DNA of 35,559 nt from Candidatus Magasanikbacteria bacterium CG_4_10_14_0_2_um_filter_37_12. GTDB lineage: Bacteria > Patescibacteriota > Patescibacteriia > Magasanikbacterales > UBA922. A program made the translations under genes and the position numbers. Below the pieces are notes generated by a model. It saw only the letters and a list, made by a program, of their open reading frames with translations. It had not been told where the DNA came from and did not search any database. Every line of letters begins with the position of its first letter. The stretch's first letter is position 1. Where the stretch lies: the NCBI GenBank assembly GCA_002793015.1, contig PFPK01000039.1, forward strand, positions 1 through 35,559, read 5' to 3'. Below, in pieces: positions 34,918-35,559 of the stretch.

Positions 34918-35460
34918 TTATTTGGAATAAACCTCCATTTTCAAACTTTTTACTCCAAATGCCACCGCTTTCTGTTTGGCCTCTGTGATAATTTCATGTG
35001 TAGTCGGTTCAACAGAGCCCACCCAAAAATCAATTCGATTTGTGCCGTTGTATCTGACATTCATCCTGTCTCTCACTGTAAAAATCTTATCACCATACAA
35101 CCCTGGAAACTTTACCTTAGTTCCAAGAGATAAAAAGTTTGAGGCAATGGTATCCTCCAAACCATAAAGTTCAAAGTTCTCACATAGATCAAATTTCGAC
35201 ATTGCAGGGCCACATGGGGTACTGTCTGTCTGTCTAGGATCACTTGAATAAGCGGTTGCCACTACCCATTTATCATAAGCTGGCTCTTTGTCCCCGCTCT
35301 TCGGATAAGAAGCATCTTGAACAACAGGAGAAGAAAAAAAATCGAAAAACTTAGCCTCTGCAGGTTCTGCTCTTGGAACAGAAAAAACCAACAGTGCCAA
35401 AGTTAGGAATACAATCACAAACTTACTTCTAAATTTTTTTTTATTGAATAAATAAATCAT
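34918..35460 (-). CDS. Secreted 3D (Asp-Asp-Asp) domain protein, possible peptidoglycan-active enzyme
   Basis: Signal peptide; VVATAYSSDPRQTDSTPC...GTKVKFPGLYGDKIFTVRDRMNVRYNGTNRIDFWVGS matches the 3D-domain pattern. Confidence 0.8.
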   Translation of the reverse strand: MIYLFNKKKFRSKFVIVFLTLALLVFSVPRAEPAEAKFFDFFSSPVVQDASYPKSGDKEPAYDKWVVATAYSSDPRQTDSTPCGPAMSKFDLCENFELYGLEDTIASNFLSLGTKVKFPGLYGDKIFTVRDRMNVRYNGTNRIDFWVGSVEPTTHEIITEAKQKAVAFGVKSLKMEVYSK

Positions 35461-35559
35461 ATTATCAAAATTGGCCTTTTAAATATAAAACCCTAGTATA
35501 AACCTAGGGACTTTGGCTGTTTTTTGATTGATAAAGTATAGCATAATGACGCGGTTTTG

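Overview
The window reads as one contiguous piece of an AT-rich bacterial chromosome, most likely Candidate Phyla Radiation/Patescibacteria (inferred from gene content and style; no marker phylogeny was possible). Most CDS are on the minus strand up to about 26.6 kb and mixed after that. Core genes recognised: efp, an epmA-like gene, transketolase, transaldolase, lspA, rpsT, holA, polA and four tRNAs (Pro-GGG, Gly-TCC, Pro-TGG, Cys-GCA). Accessory content: a translationally coupled operon combining a GCS2-type glutamate-amine ligase, a PGM1-like ATP-grasp peptide ligase and a class I glutamine amidotransferase; a VirD4/TraG-like ATPase; two prepilin-like proteins; a giant lamin-tail/PKD/OB-fold surface protein; a VKOR-DsbA pair; a TPP-enzyme/SSADH pair; and a GGDEF protein with an intact I-site. 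The signals I rate most worth following are: (1) the GCS2/ATP-grasp/GATase operon; (2) an unassigned ~400-nt structured RNA with its own consensus promoter and terminator at ~27.14-27.54 kb; (3) three perfect DnaA boxes just upstream of it, at a strand-switch point; (4) a GxxExxY gene bounded by near-perfect 36-bp inverted repeats; (5) short AT-rich or palindromic repeats that occur between genes and apparently also as in-frame insertions in polA, tkt, epmA and holA. All homology calls come from reading motifs by eye; no database search was run.
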